Under the pieces are notes generated by a model. It was not told the origin of the DNA and made no database searches. It saw only the letters and a program-made list of their open reading frames with translations. A DNA stretch of 56,962 bases. It comes from a virus. The position numbers were made by a program, and so were the translations under genes. Positions 36,663 to 46,264 of the stretch are shown in pieces (position 1 is the first letter of the stretch; the number at the start of each line of letters is the position of its first letter). Location: the IMG/VR virus record IMGVR_UViG_3300043568_000719, positions 1-56,962 of that record; one strand, written 5' to 3'.

Positions 36663-38464
36663 TACAGTACCAATGCCTCGATAATTTTTACGCCTTCGTT
36701 GTCATTGCTTTCTAATGCTACTGCAAAAACACCGCTGGAGTGAGGGACTGCGATCATTGCACAACCGCCGTCAGTTGCAATTAGATCATCACCTTTTTTC
36801 ACCCGACCAATCACTTTAACTGGCACACGCCCTTTTAGAGCAATATATGTTCCGCCTTCCAAATCCTTGTTCATCATAAATGCTGGATTTGTACTTACTA
36901 CACCGATTGCACGTTTACCCCATGCACATGCTGTAACTTCTTTTTCGCCGCCAATCATAACCACTGTGCCTGCTTCATATTCTGCATCGGCCAAGTATTT
37001 CTCTGCTAAGTCAGCATATCGAGCTGCGGTAGCTGTACCGTTAAAAATGTTAGCAGTGATATTACCACTAACATCTCTGCCTACTATACTGTAAGCAGTG
37101 GCTGTGAGTCTAGCAGTTCTATAGTGAGTGCTGGCGGTGCCATCAAACCATGTAGGATCTGCTCTAGCGTCTGTGCGATCAAGAAATGTTCTATCTACTT
37201 TGTCTGCTATACCTACAAATTGATTTGCTAATATATTACCACTGCTGTTTCGAACTGCTACTGTGGCCACTGCTGTGCCTGGCACTGTAGCACTACCTTC
37301 TAATCCGTTAAGAGTACCGGAGTCTGCCGCAGTGGTAGCTGAACCTGTAATCGATCCAGTTAATGTCCCTACGATGTTCGCTCCAGCAAAACCTATCTGC
37401 TTGGTAGCTGCATTGATCATAACGTTGTTGTCGTCGGCTAATACATTACCTTTATGACTGCCTGTGGTATTACCTGTGACCGCTCCTACCAATGCGCCTC
37501 TAAATGTAGTAGCATATACATCGCTCCACGCCAACGCAGATGAACCCAAAGTATATGCATTTCCAACTCCAGGAACTACGCCAGTGGGTCTTACAATCGC
37601 AATATCTCTTTCGTCTGTGGTTTCAGTGACTGTGATTCTAAAAGTAATATCGTTGCCGAGACGGTTTTCAACAATAACATCATTGCCGCCTTCTACGCGG
37701 ATTCTAAGATCATTGCCGTCGCCTACTTGAAAGCCAGGATCTTTAAAACTAACTTCTGAATTAAATGAGCTTTCACCTGTCTTAATATATTGATCAGCTG
37801 TGAAGCCGCCTAGTTTAGTAGCGTTTGATGCTGTTCCCCAAAAGGTAAAATCGTCGGTGGAAACACCAGTCTGTGATTTAGCCAGGGTGACACCTTTCTT
37901 TATAACTGTGAAATCATCTATGGTGTTTTTACTGTTGTCAAGGGTAAACGCAGTCTTGCTGACCACTGCTATAGTTTTATTATCTGATATAACTTTTAAT
38001 ATTGTATGTGGGCCTTCTGCGGTACTGATAGTACCATAAACCACTGCAGGACTTATTATCGAAGTGCCTAAGTCTGGACTGGCAATTGGTCCAATCAGGG
38101 TGAAATCTGTGCCAGTATAAGTGTATAGTTGTTTGGCTCCTGTATCCCACCAAAAGTCACCTGCTACCAACCCGCTTGGAGCTGTGGCGCTGGCTTCTGC
38201 ACCGCCTGCGACTTTGAATCTGGCACCATCATAGAATTTCAGTTTCTTGGCAGCTGTATCAAACCAAATTTGTCCGGTTACAGATTTTGGTGGCGCTGTA
38301 GTATTGGCGAAATTTTCCAACAGGTGCACAAAATTCTCATTTTGTACTTCGCCGTAACCTGCGTAATTCTTACCAACTAATCTTAGATCAGTAGTGGTGT
38401 CGATTGTGCCGTCAGCTACAGACGTTAAAAACACACCGTTAAATTTATTGACTTCATATGCCAT
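36662..38464 (-). CDS. Tail fibre-like protein with conserved N-terminal domain (600 aa)
   Basis: The N-terminus has the shared fibre attachment-type domain (GKNYAGYGEVQNENFVHLLE, then GQIWFDTAAKKLKFYDG), also found at 38858, 41633 and 43461. The middle is beta-rich and repetitive (VTGNTTGSHKGNVLADDNN). The C-terminus ADLAEKYLADAEYEAGTVVM followed by GKRAIGVVSTNPAFMMNKDL and VPVKVIGRVKKGDDL is a recurring phage structural end domain. It has AGGGG ten bases before its ATG and a late promoter upstream. It would bind the host surface; receptor unknown. Confidence 0.82.
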   Translation of the reverse strand: MAYEVNKFNGVFLTSVADGTIDTTTDLRLVGKNYAGYGEVQNENFVHLLENFANTTAPPKSVTGQIWFDTAAKKLKFYDGARFKVAGGAEASATAPSGLVAGDFWWDTGAKQLYTYTGTDFTLIGPIASPDLGTSIISPAVVYGTISTAEGPHTILKVISDNKTIAVVSKTAFTLDNSKNTIDDFTVIKKGVTLAKSQTGVSTDDFTFWGTASNATKLGGFTADQYIKTGESSFNSEVSFKDPGFQVGDGNDLRIRVEGGNDVIVENRLGNDITFRITVTETTDERDIAIVRPTGVVPGVGNAYTLGSSALAWSDVYATTFRGALVGAVTGNTTGSHKGNVLADDNNVMINAATKQIGFAGANIVGTLTGSITGSATTAADSGTLNGLEGSATVPGTAVATVAVRNSSGNILANQFVGIADKVDRTFLDRTDARADPTWFDGTASTHYRTARLTATAYSIVGRDVSGNITANIFNGTATAARYADLAEKYLADAEYEAGTVVMIGGEKEVTACAWGKRAIGVVSTNPAFMMNKDLEGGTYIALKGRVPVKVIGRVKKGDDLIATDGGCAMIAVPHSSGVFAVALESNDNEGVKIIEALVL

Positions 38465-38486
38465 GCTGTTAGCCCCTAATATCTTG

Positions 38487-38494
38487 TATTTATT
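38487..38494 (-). promoter_or_regulatory. Candidate late promoter (AATAAATA)
   Basis: On the minus strand AATAAATA (38494 to 38487) matches seven of eight late-promoter bases. The start near 38481 would give a leader of about 17 bases with AGGGG before ATG 38464. It lies in the gap between the assembly-like gene and the fibre gene. Confidence 0.5.
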
Positions 38495-38498
38495 GCTG

Positions 38499-38855
38499 TC
38501 ATGCTATACGAGCTGCTGCGGCTTCGCGCTGCTGCTCGAGTTGTATATACTCTGCATCCGATAGACTGGTGGCAATATTCAGTGCTTTCTGTCTAATATG
38601 CCGCAAAATCTTCCAATCCGTGCTGTTTAAAAATTCTCTTTCTACTGCATTTTTCTGTTGCTGTTCTTTTGCAGACAGACTGTAATCCGGATTTGCTATT
38701 ACCGTTTGTGTTCCTACATCGAATTTATGAGTAGTGGAGCTTATGTTGTCATACTGCTCGTCTGTAATTTCAGCTATTGTTACCGAAGAAGGAACATTCG
38801 GCATATAATTTAATACACTTATTACATTATTATTTTCAATACACACGTAATACAT
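38499..38855 (-). CDS. Tail fibre assembly-like protein (118 aa)
   Basis: ATG 38855 has GGAG six bases upstream; the in-frame TTG at 38867 lies within that ribosome site. The product has MYYVCIENNNVISVLNYMPN and VPSSVTIAEITDEQYDNISS at its start, and a C-terminal NSTDWKILRHIRQKALNIAT and EYIQLEQQREAAAARIA. The STDW and EYxxLxxxRxxAA pattern is common in tail-fibre assembly (Tfa/caudo_TAP type) proteins, which act as chaperones or caps for fibre trimers. It lies directly downstream of the fibre gene at 38858, as such genes often do. Confidence 0.7.
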   Translation of the reverse strand: MYYVCIENNNVISVLNYMPNVPSSVTIAEITDEQYDNISSTTHKFDVGTQTVIANPDYSLSAKEQQQKNAVEREFLNSTDWKILRHIRQKALNIATSLSDAEYIQLEQQREAAAARIA

Positions 38856-38857
38856 TA

Positions 38858-41614
38858 TTATCTCCAAATAGCCAAATAGTTTGCTGCCGGGGTCGAACGT
38901 TGTTCAGTGTTTTGCACATATACCCTAATTCGATTACCTAAATTACTCCACGTGCAACGCATAGAATCGTCACTGTTGACTCCTCCGGCGTAATGAATAA
39001 CCGCAATCGACGGCATAAATGCTACTAAGTTTGCCATTGACTTCCCTGCTGGCGGAAATACATCAAAATAGTTTGCACTGTCATTCCATGAACCTACTTG
39101 ATTAGTAAATCCTGAAGTACTGTAAATTGTATTGCCCGATGTTATTGTATAATTTGGAATACTGTTTACATAATTTATTATTGCTGCTGCAGACACTTGA
39201 TCTGGTTCATCGATTTCACCAAACACTTTAATACATGCTACCAGTGCAACGTTTCTTGGTCTTGTTGCTCCGTATGAAAATCCCGAAGTTCCCAAATTAA
39301 GCGGTGTATTTGCACTTACATAGGATAGCATTATATTTGGATACGAGTCCGTAGATATCTGATCCATGCCTACTTCCACGTTAAATTGTGGATCTACCGG
39401 ACCAGAAGTTCCGCCCGGATAATTATTTCTGCCGATAATACTAGAAGTATTGAAACTTCCATAATTTGGATCGGTAACATTAATTGTACCCTTTTGGAAA
39501 GTGCCAACTCCTCTACCGGAGTCAACTCCCCGACCACCATCCCAACTTCTAATAAATTCTCCTCTTAGATCTGGTAGTCTAAACGTGTTTCCAGATCCAC
39601 CGTAGGTATATCCAATCTTAGAAAATAACAACGAGAATGCTGTTGTAGATAACGAAGCCCCGTCACACGTCATCCAACCCACTGGAATAGTGGCAGAGGG
39701 ATAATACAGTATTGCTCCTACCGGAGCTCCGGAGTTTGGATCGCTGGCTTCTACTACAATATTTTGTGTGCCATCAAATGCTACACCGTTAATTGTTCTA
39801 GGTGTTTGCAATCTAGTTGCTGTTCCAGCATTACCTGTAATATTGCCAGTAACATTTCCTGTTAGGTTAGCAGAGACTGTTCCCGCTGCAAAATTTCCGC
39901 TGGCATCTCTTGCAACAACTTTAGATGCAGTGTTTGTCGAGGTAGCATCTACAGATATCGTCACTGGTACTGAAGAATTAAAGAAATTCACACTACCACT
40001 GGTAGTGGTATTGGCCATATTAATAAAGCTGCCTTTGTTCAGCTGCTCTAAGATCAATGGTTCCCATATTGGACCGCCAGGTCTTGCTCTCAATACTGAA
40101 TTATCTGCACCTAATCCTAAGAATCCTGTGACTCCCACAGATTGTTGAACTGCAATCGCACCCAGACCGCCACCGACAAGATTAGTGGCATTAGTGGACA
40201 ATGTTGCTGTAGCAGCATTTCCAAATAAATTGTTAGCATAGATACCATTGAACTTATAGCCGGCGATACCGAGGTTGGTATTATTATCGCCTATCACTGC
40301 CGGAGCATTCGGGCCGCCAAGACTCAATGATGTTGCAGAATCTATAAAGTTAATATCGGGACCGCTGCCACCCATATCAAAATTCAATCGACCTGTTGTT
40401 GATCTAATTGTCGGGGTACTAGAGTCTACAAATACTCTCAGTTGTGTTCCGCTGCCTACAAATATTCCACTGTCGTTTACGGTTAAAGAACTCAGCGTTC
40501 CTACCTGTGTCAACGCACTCAGTGTCACAGAATTATTGATAGCATTACCAGTTAATGTTTCTGCGCTGGCAGCAACTGTGATGTTTCTAGTACCGTCAAA
40601 ATTCACACCATTTATACTTCGTTCTGTGGCCAATCTTGTGGCTGTGGCAGCGTTACCTGTAAGTTGTGATCCCACAAATTGATTAGCCTGTACAGTATTA
40701 AATGTACTCACCCCACTGCTGGCAGTGACATTACCTGTAAGATCGCCTACAAAAGTTGCACTGATAGTACCGGCTGAAAATCCACCTTCTGAATTTCGTG
40801 CTACTACCTTGCCTAATAAATTTGCAGATGAAGCATCTACACTCCATGTACGCTCTACGCTGCCATCAAAATCAGAACCTGCAATATAGGTACCTTTTTT
40901 CAACGTATTAGTAGTATTGGCAGTGACAGTGATATTCGATGAAGCATTAAATGGCACGCCGTTGATTAATCTTGCGGTAGCCAACTGATCTGCTGTGGCA
41001 GCATTGCCTGTGATGCTGCCATTTATTTTAGCAGTCTCGGATAAATTTATACCTGCCTGTAGAACATTGCTGAATCCAGTTACTGAATTACTAGGATTAA
41101 TAACAAATGCCGAGGCAGTACAAATAGCAAATGCTGTGCCGTTGGTTTCTAAAAAGATCACCGGGCGTGGATCGCCTGCGGTGTTATCCAACGATCCCGA
41201 TCTAGCTCTTGTTGATCCAAATCCTTCTACAGCTTCGGGACCTATAAATCTCCATTCTGTGCCAGTATAGACAAACAGTTGGTTAACTGGAGTTTTCAGC
41301 CATAACGCACCTTTGTTATTGTTGGTAGGTGTTGTGGCACTGACTGAAGCTGCTCCGATAGGATTCCACTGTGTGCCATCGTAGGCGTAGGCAGTGGCAT
41401 CCGTGGTGTTGAACCATATCTGCCCGACAATCGGTCTAGAAGGCGGAGCCGAGTTGGCAAAATTTTCTAAGAGAAACAGAAAATTTTCATTCTGTGTTTC
41501 GCCATAGCCTACATAGTTTCTACCTACTAAGCCGAGACTGGTGGTGGTATCTAATGTGCCGTCATCCAGCACTATTAGTTCTTCGCCACTAAACTTATTA
41601 ATTACATAGGCCAT
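38858..41614 (-). CDS. Tail fibre protein with tail-collar domain (918 aa)
   Basis: The N-terminus repeats the shared fibre domain (GRNYVGYGETQNENFLFLLE, GQIWFNTTDATAYAYDG). The long middle has repeating Ala/Thr/Gly strands such as GNVTGNITGNAGTATRLQTP and RTINGVAFDGTQN, three times in variant form. Near residue 650-700 is a phage tail-collar domain (GAILYYPSATIPVGWMTCDG and TFRLPDLRGEFIRSWDGG). The C-terminal 150 residues form a different, Asn/Ser/Tyr-rich tip. It would be a trimeric receptor-binding fibre. Confidence 0.88.
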   Translation of the reverse strand: MAYVINKFSGEELIVLDDGTLDTTTSLGLVGRNYVGYGETQNENFLFLLENFANSAPPSRPIVGQIWFNTTDATAYAYDGTQWNPIGAASVSATTPTNNNKGALWLKTPVNQLFVYTGTEWRFIGPEAVEGFGSTRARSGSLDNTAGDPRPVIFLETNGTAFAICTASAFVINPSNSVTGFSNVLQAGINLSETAKINGSITGNAATADQLATARLINGVPFNASSNITVTANTTNTLKKGTYIAGSDFDGSVERTWSVDASSANLLGKVVARNSEGGFSAGTISATFVGDLTGNVTASSGVSTFNTVQANQFVGSQLTGNAATATRLATERSINGVNFDGTRNITVAASAETLTGNAINNSVTLSALTQVGTLSSLTVNDSGIFVGSGTQLRVFVDSSTPTIRSTTGRLNFDMGGSGPDINFIDSATSLSLGGPNAPAVIGDNNTNLGIAGYKFNGIYANNLFGNAATATLSTNATNLVGGGLGAIAVQQSVGVTGFLGLGADNSVLRARPGGPIWEPLILEQLNKGSFINMANTTTSGSVNFFNSSVPVTISVDATSTNTASKVVARDASGNFAAGTVSANLTGNVTGNITGNAGTATRLQTPRTINGVAFDGTQNIVVEASDPNSGAPVGAILYYPSATIPVGWMTCDGASLSTTAFSLLFSKIGYTYGGSGNTFRLPDLRGEFIRSWDGGRGVDSGRGVGTFQKGTINVTDPNYGSFNTSSIIGRNNYPGGTSGPVDPQFNVEVGMDQISTDSYPNIMLSYVSANTPLNLGTSGFSYGATRPRNVALVACIKVFGEIDEPDQVSAAAIINYVNSIPNYTITSGNTIYSTSGFTNQVGSWNDSANYFDVFPPAGKSMANLVAFMPSIAVIHYAGGVNSDDSMRCTWSNLGNRIRVYVQNTEQRSTPAANYLAIWR

Positions 41615-41632
41615 TTAGCCGCTCCTAATTCA

Positions 41633-43447
41633 TTATGGAGGAAGCACTGTGTCTGATTGCCATGCCCACACGCCTCCTACTATTTGAAACAATTTAATAA
41701 TTCTTGTCACAGACACACTGCTTGCTGCAATAGTAGCTGTTGGAAAACTTATATTAGTAATAGCCAAACTGCTGGCGCCGCCAAGATTAGTCAAGAACGC
41801 TGCTGTTGACAGTGCTGGCGGTAAAGAATTAATCTCTAATGTCTGTGAATTGTTGCTGATCAAACTACACAGTATTCTTGCATATGTGCCTGTACGATAT
41901 TCAGCCACAGGAGAAAGATTGTTTAGAATATTATCAATAATGTATGTGTTAGATTTTCCGTCAGATATATCAATTGAGAAAATCAATGGTCTTGATTCTA
42001 TTCTATTATCAGTGTATTCTTTGGTTGCAGCATCTTGGGCAGAGGTTGGATTAGCCATGCCTGTGATTCTCGGCGATCCTATCAATACCACATTCCCTGT
42101 ACCATCCGGTTCTAATTCAATATCGAAATTAGATGACACTGTGCTGATTCTGTGATTTTCCAGTCTTAGTTGTGTTACTGCTGGAGCGCCAGGACCGATG
42201 TTTACCACAGTCTGTGTACCAAACGAACTCACACCCGGAATACTTGTGATAGCGGATCCAAGACTGTTACCATCTATAACTTTGGTACCACCTATGTATA
42301 GTGCCTTGCCAGCCGCTAAATTCACTGTATCTGATACAGCTAACCAATTGCTGGATTCTGAGTAAGCAATAGTTTTGTCTGTGGTGCCTTTGATTGTGAT
42401 ACCTGCGCCGTCGGCTGTGCTATTACTAGGACTGGCCACGTTGGCAATCACCACATTTTTATCTTCTACGGTGAAAATGCTGGTGTTCAATGTAGTTGTG
42501 GTGCCTTCTACTGTAAGGTCACCAGTTATTACTAAATTTCCGCCAACATTAACTGTGCTTGAAGGAATAGTAGGATACAATCCTATGGTTCTTGCAGCAG
42601 CATTTATTACCACAGCGTTTTCTTGGGTTGCTGCTTTATTCACACTGAGTGTAATATTCTTATCTGAAGAAGAATTAGCTAACACCAAGTCGCCGCCGTT
42701 TACAAACAATAATCCCTGACCTGCTGAACCTACTATCAGGCCTGAATCTACAGTGATCTGTAGTTGACCGTTGATAGCATTAGAGCTGTCTGTTCGCACA
42801 TAAGTAGTAGACACTGCTCCGCCGAGACTGTCGCTGTTGGTACAAGTAGCACGTATTTTAAAATTTGCTAATGTGCCTGCGTTGAATCCTGGTTCGATAC
42901 TGCCTGTAAATCCTATGATAGCGACTTTTGGCGTAAAGCTGTCTTTGGCAAATATACCTAATAAAATACCGTTGTTGTACAAACTTGTAATAACTCTGGT
43001 TTGATTCAGTGTGTCAAGAATAGTGTCGACTCTAATACCACTAAGACTTTGAGAACTGCTGTATGATGGAGCCAACAATACTGCTGCTGTACCATCAAAG
43101 AAAAATAATTGTTGTCTTACATTGTCATACCACAAATCACCTGTGGCCAGTGTTGATGGTTGCGAGCCTGAAATAGTAGCGGAACTTACTGGAACAAAAT
43201 CTAATCCATTATATACCTTTAACTTAGATTGACTTGAATCAAACCATATTTGTCCTCTGATAGGATTATCTGGCGGTGTCGAGTCTGCAAAGTTCTCTAA
43301 TAATTGAATTAGATTTTCATTAAATATTTCTCCAAACCCACTGTAGTTTTTTCCGATCAAGGTAATTGCAGTCGATCGGTCATCAATTTGACCGTCTGCA
43401 ACTGTAGCAACTATAGTTCCGTCTGTTTTGTTAATCTGATATGCCAT
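41633..43447 (-). CDS. Tail fibre-like protein (604 aa)
   Basis: Its N-terminus again has the shared domain (GKNYSGFGEIFNENLIQLLE, GQIWFDSSQSKLKVYNG). A TGDLTVEGTTTTLNTSIFTV segment marks a repetitive stem. The C-terminus has a NPTSAQDAATKEYTDNR motif often found in phage fibre proteins, followed by a final strand-rich tip ending VWAWQSDTVLPP. There is no tail-collar domain. It lies between two other paralogues. Likely part of a set of fibre or short-fibre proteins with different tips. Confidence 0.82.
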   Translation of the reverse strand: MAYQINKTDGTIVATVADGQIDDRSTAITLIGKNYSGFGEIFNENLIQLLENFADSTPPDNPIRGQIWFDSSQSKLKVYNGLDFVPVSSATISGSQPSTLATGDLWYDNVRQQLFFFDGTAAVLLAPSYSSSQSLSGIRVDTILDTLNQTRVITSLYNNGILLGIFAKDSFTPKVAIIGFTGSIEPGFNAGTLANFKIRATCTNSDSLGGAVSTTYVRTDSSNAINGQLQITVDSGLIVGSAGQGLLFVNGGDLVLANSSSDKNITLSVNKAATQENAVVINAAARTIGLYPTIPSSTVNVGGNLVITGDLTVEGTTTTLNTSIFTVEDKNVVIANVASPSNSTADGAGITIKGTTDKTIAYSESSNWLAVSDTVNLAAGKALYIGGTKVIDGNSLGSAITSIPGVSSFGTQTVVNIGPGAPAVTQLRLENHRISTVSSNFDIELEPDGTGNVVLIGSPRITGMANPTSAQDAATKEYTDNRIESRPLIFSIDISDGKSNTYIIDNILNNLSPVAEYRTGTYARILCSLISNNSQTLEINSLPPALSTAAFLTNLGGASSLAITNISFPTATIAASSVSVTRIIKLFQIVGGVWAWQSDTVLPP

Positions 43448-43460
43448 GTTATTTTACCTA

Positions 43461-45578
43461 TTAGAATGCCGGTGGGCCGGATCTGATTATATAATTCATT
43501 GCCAAAAACGGATTCATCAAGCCCACAGCAGTTCCAAGAGTAACTCCTGCTGGTTTTTTAACGTTGCCGCTGTCTTTGAGATACTGAGCCTGACCAGGTG
43601 CTGTTGGTCCAAGTCCGGAAGTAGCCAGCGGATCAAGTGTTGTTGTTAGTGCGACTGCAGAATAGTCTTGTGTAGGAGTTGACAACGAATGACTATGTTC
43701 AGGTAAATTGGCCAAGGTCAATGGAACTGAACTTAGTCCTGCTGACCCTCCAAGAATTGTAGCCTGCACGTCTGGCACACGGCCTGCAAAGCCGCCGCCT
43801 GCATCAACATACGGACCTGCACTTGATGGTACAGTGCCTGCATTGTCCATGTTGTCTCTGCCCAGAGCAAATCTACCTCGTAAATCCGGTAATCTATATG
43901 TACCTACTCCTGCCAGAGGAGCAGTGCCGTTAAAGGTAACACCAATGATGTCAAATAAATCTCCATACTTTGATCTTTCAACTTCACTGCCGTCACACAA
44001 AAGATATCCGTCGGGTGTGGTTCCGCCAGCATAAGGCAATATCGCACCAATTGGCACAGCCAAATCAGCCATGAATCGTTCTCTAGTCTGTTTCAAAAGT
44101 CCTGAACTGGCCAATGTACTTTCGCTGGGTCTGTAGGTCAATAAGAAATCGCCTTTCTTACCTCGATTAGGCGATGGTTCTGCCTTGGCTGCGATAATAT
44201 TAGCAGTCAACGTAGCGTTGAAAACTTTGGTTGCAGAACCCAACTGTCCATCAAATAGTATTGCAGGTGATACAACATCACCTGCTAATTGGAAACTGGT
44301 AACTGTGCTTAATGATGTGGCAGTATTAGCATTACCGCTGATGTTACCTTCTAGCACGCCTTGTATAGTGTCTGCGGTGATTGTTTTAGCACGGATATTA
44401 TTAAATCGTTTAAGAGGTGTGCCTAGATCATAAGTGTTGGTTGTTTTTGGTTGTATGGTATTAGTTTGCAAAAATCCAGTAACATCTATGCCGTCTCCGA
44501 CTATTAAATTTTTAGTAATCGCCACCCCACCTAAAGTTTGTATGCTGCCGTTATTTAAATTGGTGCTGGCGGTGGTGTTTGTAGTTGTTAGTATTCCTGT
44601 GAGTTTGATATTACCCAATACATCTAATGCTTCTTGCGGGTTATCTTGATTGATGCCTACTCGGTTATCAATCACTCTAATTATAGTTGCAGGTATTCCA
44701 TTTCTGTTAGTTTGCAAATCGATTGAACTACCAGCAGCAGAATTGTAAATGCTGCTCGATGATTCTGTAGACAATAACTTAAACGTTTCGTCAATACCGA
44801 TAGAAATACCATTGTTGTTTTTTACTTTTATTTCAAAATCAGTGACATTAACAGTGTCCTTTCTGAGGAAGTTTCCCGCAGCTACTTCTACGCCACCAAC
44901 TGATAATGCTTGAGCATTTTTAGCTGTACCATTGAGTATAGGTAAAAATCCTCCTACGAAATTTGCTATTTCTCCAGAAGTAGCAGGTGCACTGATGTTT
45001 ATTCCCGATCTAATTGTGTCAAAACCCGTGATAATAGTCTTAGGAGTAAAACTGTCCTTACTGAAGATAATCACAGGGATATCAGCAATAAAAAATACTA
45101 ATATGAATCTATCTACGTTGTCCGAGTCTGCAATTTTTTCTATGACTGGGCCGTAGCGCAATCCGCCTACCGAGCTTTCAACTGGTCCAACTAAAATCCA
45201 TCGTGTACCTGTGAATATACGCAGTTGTTGATTAGTGGTATCTACCCATAGTTCTCCTACTTTGCTGTCCTCGACTGCAGGTTGACTGACACCTTTTTGT
45301 ATACCAGATGCTGCTTTCCATGCAGTGTTATCCCAGATTTTTAAAGTCTGTTGTCCGCTGGTGCTGTCATACCATAACTGTCCTTCTATCGGATTTACGG
45401 GCTGATCAGTGGAAGCAAAATTTTCCAGCAGTGATAAAAAGTTTTCTGCAATTATCTGACCGTACCCAGTGACATTACGACCAGGAAATTTAAGACTGGT
45501 ATCTGTACTCGAAGTATTGTCAAATACCGTAATTGGGCTTTTGTTTTCGTTGTCTGTAAAATTAACTATGTATGGCAT
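43461..45578 (-). CDS. Tail fibre protein with tail-collar domain (705 aa)
   Basis: The N-terminus carries the same domain in a more diverged form (GRNVTGYGQIIAENFLSLLE, EGQLWYDSTSGQQTLKIWD). The middle has DNRVGINQDNPQEALDVLGN and GNISGNANTATSLSTVTSF stem repeats. The C-terminal tail-collar domain is VPIGAILPYAGGTTPDGYLL with YRLPDLRGRFALGRDNM, then a His-bearing LPEHSHSLS loop typical of collar-type tips. It starts two bases after the stop of the structural gene at 45581. A receptor-binding fibre is the best call. Confidence 0.88.
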   Translation of the reverse strand: MPYIVNFTDNENKSPITVFDNTSSTDTSLKFPGRNVTGYGQIIAENFLSLLENFASTDQPVNPIEGQLWYDSTSGQQTLKIWDNTAWKAASGIQKGVSQPAVEDSKVGELWVDTTNQQLRIFTGTRWILVGPVESSVGGLRYGPVIEKIADSDNVDRFILVFFIADIPVIIFSKDSFTPKTIITGFDTIRSGINISAPATSGEIANFVGGFLPILNGTAKNAQALSVGGVEVAAGNFLRKDTVNVTDFEIKVKNNNGISIGIDETFKLLSTESSSSIYNSAAGSSIDLQTNRNGIPATIIRVIDNRVGINQDNPQEALDVLGNIKLTGILTTTNTTASTNLNNGSIQTLGGVAITKNLIVGDGIDVTGFLQTNTIQPKTTNTYDLGTPLKRFNNIRAKTITADTIQGVLEGNISGNANTATSLSTVTSFQLAGDVVSPAILFDGQLGSATKVFNATLTANIIAAKAEPSPNRGKKGDFLLTYRPSESTLASSGLLKQTRERFMADLAVPIGAILPYAGGTTPDGYLLCDGSEVERSKYGDLFDIIGVTFNGTAPLAGVGTYRLPDLRGRFALGRDNMDNAGTVPSSAGPYVDAGGGFAGRVPDVQATILGGSAGLSSVPLTLANLPEHSHSLSTPTQDYSAVALTTTLDPLATSGLGPTAPGQAQYLKDSGNVKKPAGVTLGTAVGLMNPFLAMNYIIRSGPPAF

Positions 45579-45580
45579 GA

Positions 45581-46231
45581 TTAGACCTCAGCAAAGCCAG
45601 TTAAACTCTGCACACGTATAGTATAATCTATCTGCAGTAATCTATTCAAACTTTTTTGCACAGGGTGAAATATCACATGTGTCAACAGCTTTCCGTCCGC
45701 TGTGTTTGGTCCTAGGCTTTTTAATCCCAGTTCATCAAACACAAACGAGCCGTTCATATCTACACTGTTATCAAAGGCTTCTTGATCCAACGGCTCGCCG
45801 TAGTCTAATAAACAGCTGATCAAAATATCACTGTAGGTAGCTCCGCTGATATGTCGTATCTGCATTTTATTTCGAATAGGATCTTGATTTTCAATAGCAT
45901 TTTGATCCACTACTTTTTGATAGGTTTGATTGTATAATCCAGAATTCACGCCAACTGTGTTAGGTGTAAGGTATGTGATAAGTCCTGTAGGATCTACTGT
46001 TGTTCCGCCTGTGCCGAAAATCATTTGATATACTGTACCGTACCCTTGATTACTAAGACTGTTAACCATGGCCACGCTCATATTTTCATAGTGAATGGCA
46101 TTGCGTTTGTCCACAAAAACTTCTTTGGTTTCGGGATCATGAATTTTAATATGCCCTTCGAAGTGAAATCCACCGGTTTCGTTAGGGCGGGATTGAGAAG
46201 TAGTTGCTTGCTGATCTTGATTATTTGGCAT
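45581..46231 (-). CDS. Conserved virion structural protein (216 aa)
   Basis: ATG 46231 is chosen because the late promoter at 46257-46264 would start transcription near 46251, downstream of the longer in-frame starts at 46255 and 46291, and a GAGA site lies before 46231. The product has a Gln/Asn-rich start, then GGFHFEGHIKIHDPETKEVF and VDKRNAIHYENMSVAMVNSL, GTVYQMIFGTGGTTVDPTG and a strand-rich C-terminus (RLLQIDYTIRVQSLTGFAEV). As I recall, relatives are common beside fibre genes in marine T4-like phages. A baseplate or fibre connector is possible. Confidence 0.72.
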   Translation of the reverse strand: MPNNQDQQATTSQSRPNETGGFHFEGHIKIHDPETKEVFVDKRNAIHYENMSVAMVNSLSNQGYGTVYQMIFGTGGTTVDPTGLITYLTPNTVGVNSGLYNQTYQKVVDQNAIENQDPIRNKMQIRHISGATYSDILISCLLDYGEPLDQEAFDNSVDMNGSFVFDELGLKSLGPNTADGKLLTHVIFHPVQKSLNRLLQIDYTIRVQSLTGFAEV

Positions 46232-46256
46232 TTTGATCTCTTTTTGTTCCATCATG

Positions 46257-46264
46257 TATTTATT
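46257..46264 (-). promoter_or_regulatory. Candidate late promoter (AATAAATA) overlapping giant-gene stop
   Basis: Read on the minus strand, AATAAATA (46264 to 46257) contains the TAA stop of the giant gene (46262-46260). It would give late transcripts of the gene at 45581 and the fibre genes beyond it. Confidence 0.45.
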
